Positions 6,402-8,805 of a stretch of 8,805 bases of DNA are shown here, in pieces (within the stretch, counting starts at the first letter, position 1; each line of letters starts with the position of its first letter). The notes under the pieces were generated by a model. It saw only the letters and a list, made by a program, of their open reading frames with translations, was not told the origin of the DNA and searched no databases. The stretch comes from Chryseobacterium sp. UBA6632 (GTDB lineage: Bacteria; Bacteroidota; Bacteroidia; Flavobacteriales; Weeksellaceae): the NCBI GenBank assembly GCA_002455915.1, contig DKLU01000152.1:1-8805 (forward strand), in the 5' to 3' direction. The translations under genes and the position numbers were made by a program.

Positions 6402-6490
6402 GGCCAGAAGCCAGAAGTTGGAGGCTGGAAGTTTATCGGTAAAATAGAAAGTTTAGTTGTAAACTTCAGACTTCAGGCTCCCAGCTTCCA
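6402..6490. repeat. Imperfect inverted-repeat element between purC and purF
   Basis: The 120-base gap contains a G/A-rich left arm (6402-6435, built of GCCAGAAG, GGAGGCTGG and GGAAGTTTA units) and a complementary right arm (6460-6490, with TAAACTTC, GACTTCAGG and CCCAGCTTCC). GAAGTTTA (6428-6435) pairs exactly with TAAACTTC (6460-6467), and the outer parts pair imperfectly. A second perfect hairpin, AAGTTTA-GTTG-TAAACTT (6449-6466), competes for the same right arm. There is no T-run after it and no other -7 box before purF, so it looks more like a dispersed intergenic palindrome, or an RNA structure within the operon, than a terminator. From memory, similar GAAG/CTGG-rich palindromes are scattered in Chryseobacterium intergenic regions; this needs a search. 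Confidence 0.55.
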
Positions 6491-6515
6491 TCATCAAAAT
6501 TTAGAAAAAATAGAA

Positions 6516-8015
6516 ATGAAAAGTTTAGACATTCATAAAAGTGAATATTTAAAACAGTTTGAAACCCAAACCTACGGAAGAAATCTTTTCAGAACGCAGG
6601 AAGAAGAGAGATTAGACGCTCCCAACGAGGAGTGCGGAATCTTCGGAATGTATTCTGATAACGATCTGGATACGTTTTCACTTTCACAGTTCGGGCTTTT
6701 TGCGCTTCAGCACAGAGGTCAGGAAGCTTGTGGTATTTCTGTTCTTAAAGACGGAAAAATCACCAATATGAAAGATGAAGGATTGGTTTTGGATGTTTAC
6801 AAAGAGATCCCTGATCCTGAAACTTTTATGGGAAATTCTGCAATCGGACACACACGTTACACGACTGCAGGAGATAAAAAGAAATATAATTTTCAGCCAT
6901 TTTTCGCGAAAAACGAATATGACCAAATTATACTTTCTATCGCGCACAATGGTAACCTTACTAATGCAAAAGAATTGAAAGCTCAGTTGGAAGCTGAAGG
7001 CGTTGTTTTCAGAGCGACTTCCGATTCTGAGGTTATTTTAAGATTAATTCAAAAAAATCTTGACCTTGGACTTCGTGGAGCAATCAAAGCGACGATGGAG
7101 AAAATTGAAGGTGCCTATTCAGTTGTGGGAATGACGAGAAATAAATTCTTTGCATTCAGAGATTTTAACGGAATCAGACCTTTGGTTTTGGGAGCAATCA
7201 ACGAAAATTCTTACGTTGTAGCTTCAGAATCTGTGGCTTTAGATGCTGTTGGAGCGCAGTATGTTCGTGATATTTTACCAGGAGAGATCATTTATACCAA
7301 TGAAAACGAACCTGGAAAACTTCACTCGATCATGGTTGATGAGAAAAAGGCAAAACAAAGAATCTGTTCTTTCGAGTACATTTATTTTGCAAGACCTGAC
7401 TCATCTTTAGAAAATATCAACGTTTACGAAATCAGAGAAAAATCTGGGGAGAAAATCTGGGAACAGGCTCCTGTTGAAGCTGATGTTGTCATTGGAGTTC
7501 CGGATTCCGGAGTTCCGGCTGCGATTGGTTTTTCTAAGGCTTCGGGAATTCCTTTCCGTCCGGTTTTGATTAAAAACAGATACATCGGAAGATCTTTTAT
7601 CGTTCCGACTCAGGAAATGAGAGAGAGAATTGTTAATTTGAAGCTGAACCCGATTATTTCTGAGATCAAAGACAAAAGGGTAGTGATTATTGACGACTCT
7701 ATCGTTCGTGGAACAACGTCTAAGAGATTGGTAAAAATCCTTAAAGAAGCTGGTGTAAAGGAAATTCACTTTAGAAGTGTTTCTCCGCCAATTATTGCAC
7801 CTTGTTATTTAGGAATCGATACACCTTCGAAAGACGATTTGATCTCTGCAAATATGACAACAGAAGAGCTTAGAGATTACTTGGGAGTTGACTCTTTGGA
7901 ATTTTTAAGCACAGAGAACTTAAAAGTAATTTTAGGGTCATCCAACCACTGCTTCGGATGTTTTACAGAAGAATATCCTGTAGGAAAAGGAGAAGAGGTG
8001 GAATTATTTAATTAA
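6516..8015 (+). CDS. purF: Amidophosphoribosyltransferase (glutamine PRPP amidotransferase), Fe-S type
   Basis: It catalyses the first committed step of purine synthesis, converting PRPP and glutamine to 5-phosphoribosylamine. The 499-residue protein has an N-terminal Ntn-hydrolase glutaminase domain: NEECGIFG (37-44) supplies catalytic Cys40, followed by LQHRGQE (64-70), GHTRYTT (111-117), HNGNLTN (144-150) and ATSDSE (167-172). The C-terminal phosphoribosyltransferase domain has the PRPP loop VVIIDDSIVRGTTSK (389-403). Cysteines 284, 430, 479 and 482 (RICSFEYIYF, APCYLG, HCFGCF) correspond to the four ligands of the structural [4Fe-4S] cluster in the Bacillus subtilis enzyme, so this is the oxygen-sensitive Fe-S class. 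Cys40 must become N-terminal, implying removal of a 39-residue propeptide, long compared with the 11 residues of B. subtilis. No alternative ATG, GTG or TTG lies between codon 1 and Cys40. Probably cotranscribed with purC; a terminator follows. Confidence 0.97.
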   Translation: MKSLDIHKSEYLKQFETQTYGRNLFRTQEEERLDAPNEECGIFGMYSDNDLDTFSLSQFGLFALQHRGQEACGISVLKDGKITNMKDEGLVLDVYKEIPDPETFMGNSAIGHTRYTTAGDKKKYNFQPFFAKNEYDQIILSIAHNGNLTNAKELKAQLEAEGVVFRATSDSEVILRLIQKNLDLGLRGAIKATMEKIEGAYSVVGMTRNKFFAFRDFNGIRPLVLGAINENSYVVASESVALDAVGAQYVRDILPGEIIYTNENEPGKLHSIMVDEKKAKQRICSFEYIYFARPDSSLENINVYEIREKSGEKIWEQAPVEADVVIGVPDSGVPAAIGFSKASGIPFRPVLIKNRYIGRSFIVPTQEMRERIVNLKLNPIISEIKDKRVVIIDDSIVRGTTSKRLVKILKEAGVKEIHFRSVSPPIIAPCYLGIDTPSKDDLISANMTTEELRDYLGVDSLEFLSTENLKVILGSSNHCFGCFTEEYPVGKGEEVELFN

Positions 8016-8028
8016 TTTCAGTTTAAAT

Positions 8029-8066
8029 AAAAAAACGAAAGGTCAGACCATTAAGTCTGACCTTTT
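8029..8066. terminator. Bidirectional intrinsic terminator between purF and the convergent outer-membrane protein gene
   Basis: AAAGGTCAGAC (8038-8048) pairs perfectly with GTCTGACCTTT (8055-8065) around the loop CATTAA. On the plus strand it ends in TTTT then CATTT; on the minus strand it is followed by CG and seven T (8035-8029). It sits 23 bases after the purF stop and about 43 bases after the minus-strand gene's stop, serving both convergent genes. Confidence 0.88.
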
Positions 8067-8108
8067 CATTTGAAATTAAAATTGGTTATATATGTATGTT
8101 AAAACGTA

Positions 8109-8805
8109 CTAGAATTTATAGTTTAATCCTAATTGGAAAACTTGGTTGGTGTTGATATTTTTATTAGCCTCAGCAATCCCTGAATTATTAGCAAGGTGAG
8201 TAAAACTAGTTACATATCTCGCATTAACACCCAAATTCTTTGTGAAGTAGTATCCTAAACCAAGACCCATTCCTACATTGAATTTTCTGATATCATCTTT
8301 ATCAATGCTTTCCGAATGAGATACCGTATTATCACTTACACTACTGCCTGTAGTAGTAATAGTTCTGGTTTCTCCTTTATTTTTTCCGTCTAAGAAATAA
8401 CTGAATTCAGGTCCTGCTTCAACATAAAAATTATCCGCAGGCTTCATTTGTAACATTAAAGGAACTGAGATATAATTTAGATATGTTTTATTATTAATTT
8501 CAGTTTTTGTTGTTGTAGCTCCAGTTGTTACTTCAGAAGAAGCTACTACGCTTTTTGCTCCCATTTGGTTGTATAAAACCTCTGGCTGGATGGCAAATTT
8601 CTGAGATAAAGGAATATTAACAAAAACCCCGGCATTAAATCCTATTTTCTGGTTTTTAGTACTCAATTTCTGTTCGCTGAACTGTGTTGCGTTAGCCCCA
8701 CCTTTAATACCGAATCTTACCGGCTCTTTTTCTTTGTTGATTGGAGTTACTGGTTTTGCTTCTGTAGTTTCTTGAGCGAAAGATAAAGTACCAGCGACTA
8801 ATGCT
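8109..8805 (-). CDS. Outer-membrane beta-barrel protein (OMP_b-brl/PorT-like), 5'-partial
   Basis: The frame is open from the right edge to a TAG at 8111-8109, giving 231 visible residues. A shorter reading starting at a TTG (8666) would cut away a genuine N-terminus: the extra 46 residues begin ALVAGTLSFAQE, the end of a signal peptide with cleavage after the Gln-like FAQ site, so only about ten residues are missing. A charged linker (TTEAKPVTPINKEKEPV) leads into the barrel, which starts RFGIKGGANATQF. Alternating strands follow: IGFNAGVFVNIPL, FAIQPEVLYNQMG, YISVPLMLQMK, FYVEAGPEFSYFLDG, FNVGMGLGLGYYFT, LGVNARYVTSFTHL and VFQLGLNYKF, ending in the terminal Phe typical for barrel assembly. 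Two Ser/Thr-rich segments between strands look like surface loops. Such small barrels are common in Bacteroidota; the ligand or role cannot be read. Its promoter is outside the window. Confidence 0.85.
   Translation of the reverse strand, partial: ALVAGTLSFAQETTEAKPVTPINKEKEPVRFGIKGGANATQFSEQKLSTKNQKIGFNAGVFVNIPLSQKFAIQPEVLYNQMGAKSVVASSEVTTGATTTKTEINNKTYLNYISVPLMLQMKPADNFYVEAGPEFSYFLDGKNKGETRTITTTGSSVSDNTVSHSESIDKDDIRKFNVGMGLGLGYYFTKNLGVNARYVTSFTHLANNSGIAEANKNINTNQVFQLGLNYKF

Noticed and set aside
6684..6947. Minus-strand 87-codon frame in the purF glutaminase region, together with the overlapping plus-strand 67-codon frame at 6775-6978
   Set aside because: Both lie within conserved purF coding sequence and have no supporting signals.
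7407..7769. 120-codon minus-strand frame inside purF
   Set aside because: It is antisense to the conserved phosphoribosyltransferase domain, and its Arg/Asn/Ser-rich composition is typical of a shadow frame.

Overview
The window looks like chromosomal DNA from a member of the Flavobacteriia (Bacteroidota), most likely Chryseobacterium or a close relative. The evidence is low G+C, AT-rich intergenic DNA, perfect TAnnTTTG -7 promoter boxes instead of sigma70-type boxes, weak or absent Shine-Dalgarno sequences, a protein ending in a type IX secretion (T9SS) sorting tail, and an OMP_b-brl/PorT-like outer-membrane barrel. Genus assignment is inference; the phylum is well supported.

Layout. (1) 1-797, minus strand: the N-terminal 265 residues of a secreted reprolysin-like (M12B-type) metallopeptidase that runs off the left edge. 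(2) 1015-2154, minus strand: a complete acyl-CoA dehydrogenase, with a textbook Bacteroidota promoter (2174-2204) and a strong intrinsic terminator (940-974). (3) 2346-4211, plus strand: a large secreted endonuclease I-family nuclease with fibronectin III, lamin-tail-like and T9SS sorting domains. (4) 4212-4340: a short intergenic region holding three 20-bp inverted repeats (TATAAG-N8-CTTATA, the first degenerate) at an exact 29-bp period, overlapping a likely promoter. (5) 4341-4946 and 4949-5644, plus strand: a two-gene unit of a SatD-family protein with a C-terminal helix-turn-helix and a DUF3307-family polytopic membrane protein. (6) 5676-6395 and 6516-8015, plus strand: purC and purF of de novo purine synthesis, separated by an intergenic inverted-repeat element. 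(7) A bidirectional terminator at about 8029-8066. (8) 8109-8805, minus strand: an outer-membrane beta-barrel protein missing only the first residues of its signal peptide.

How the genes work together. purC and purF supply two steps of IMP synthesis and are probably cotranscribed. The acyl-CoA dehydrogenase is a stand-alone catabolic gene. The metallopeptidase and the nuclease are secreted degradative enzymes, consistent with an organism that digests external polymers. The most unusual part is the satD-DUF3307 unit: a putative DNA-binding protein with motifs reminiscent of a nucleotidyl-cyclase/GGDEF-type fold, a membrane partner with conserved-looking intramembrane His/Asp residues, a probable leaderless transcript, and a phased operator-like array over its promoter. 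This suggests an autoregulated two-component module of unknown function. No RNA genes, insertion sequences or CRISPR arrays were seen, and no gene-free stretch exceeds 300 bases.
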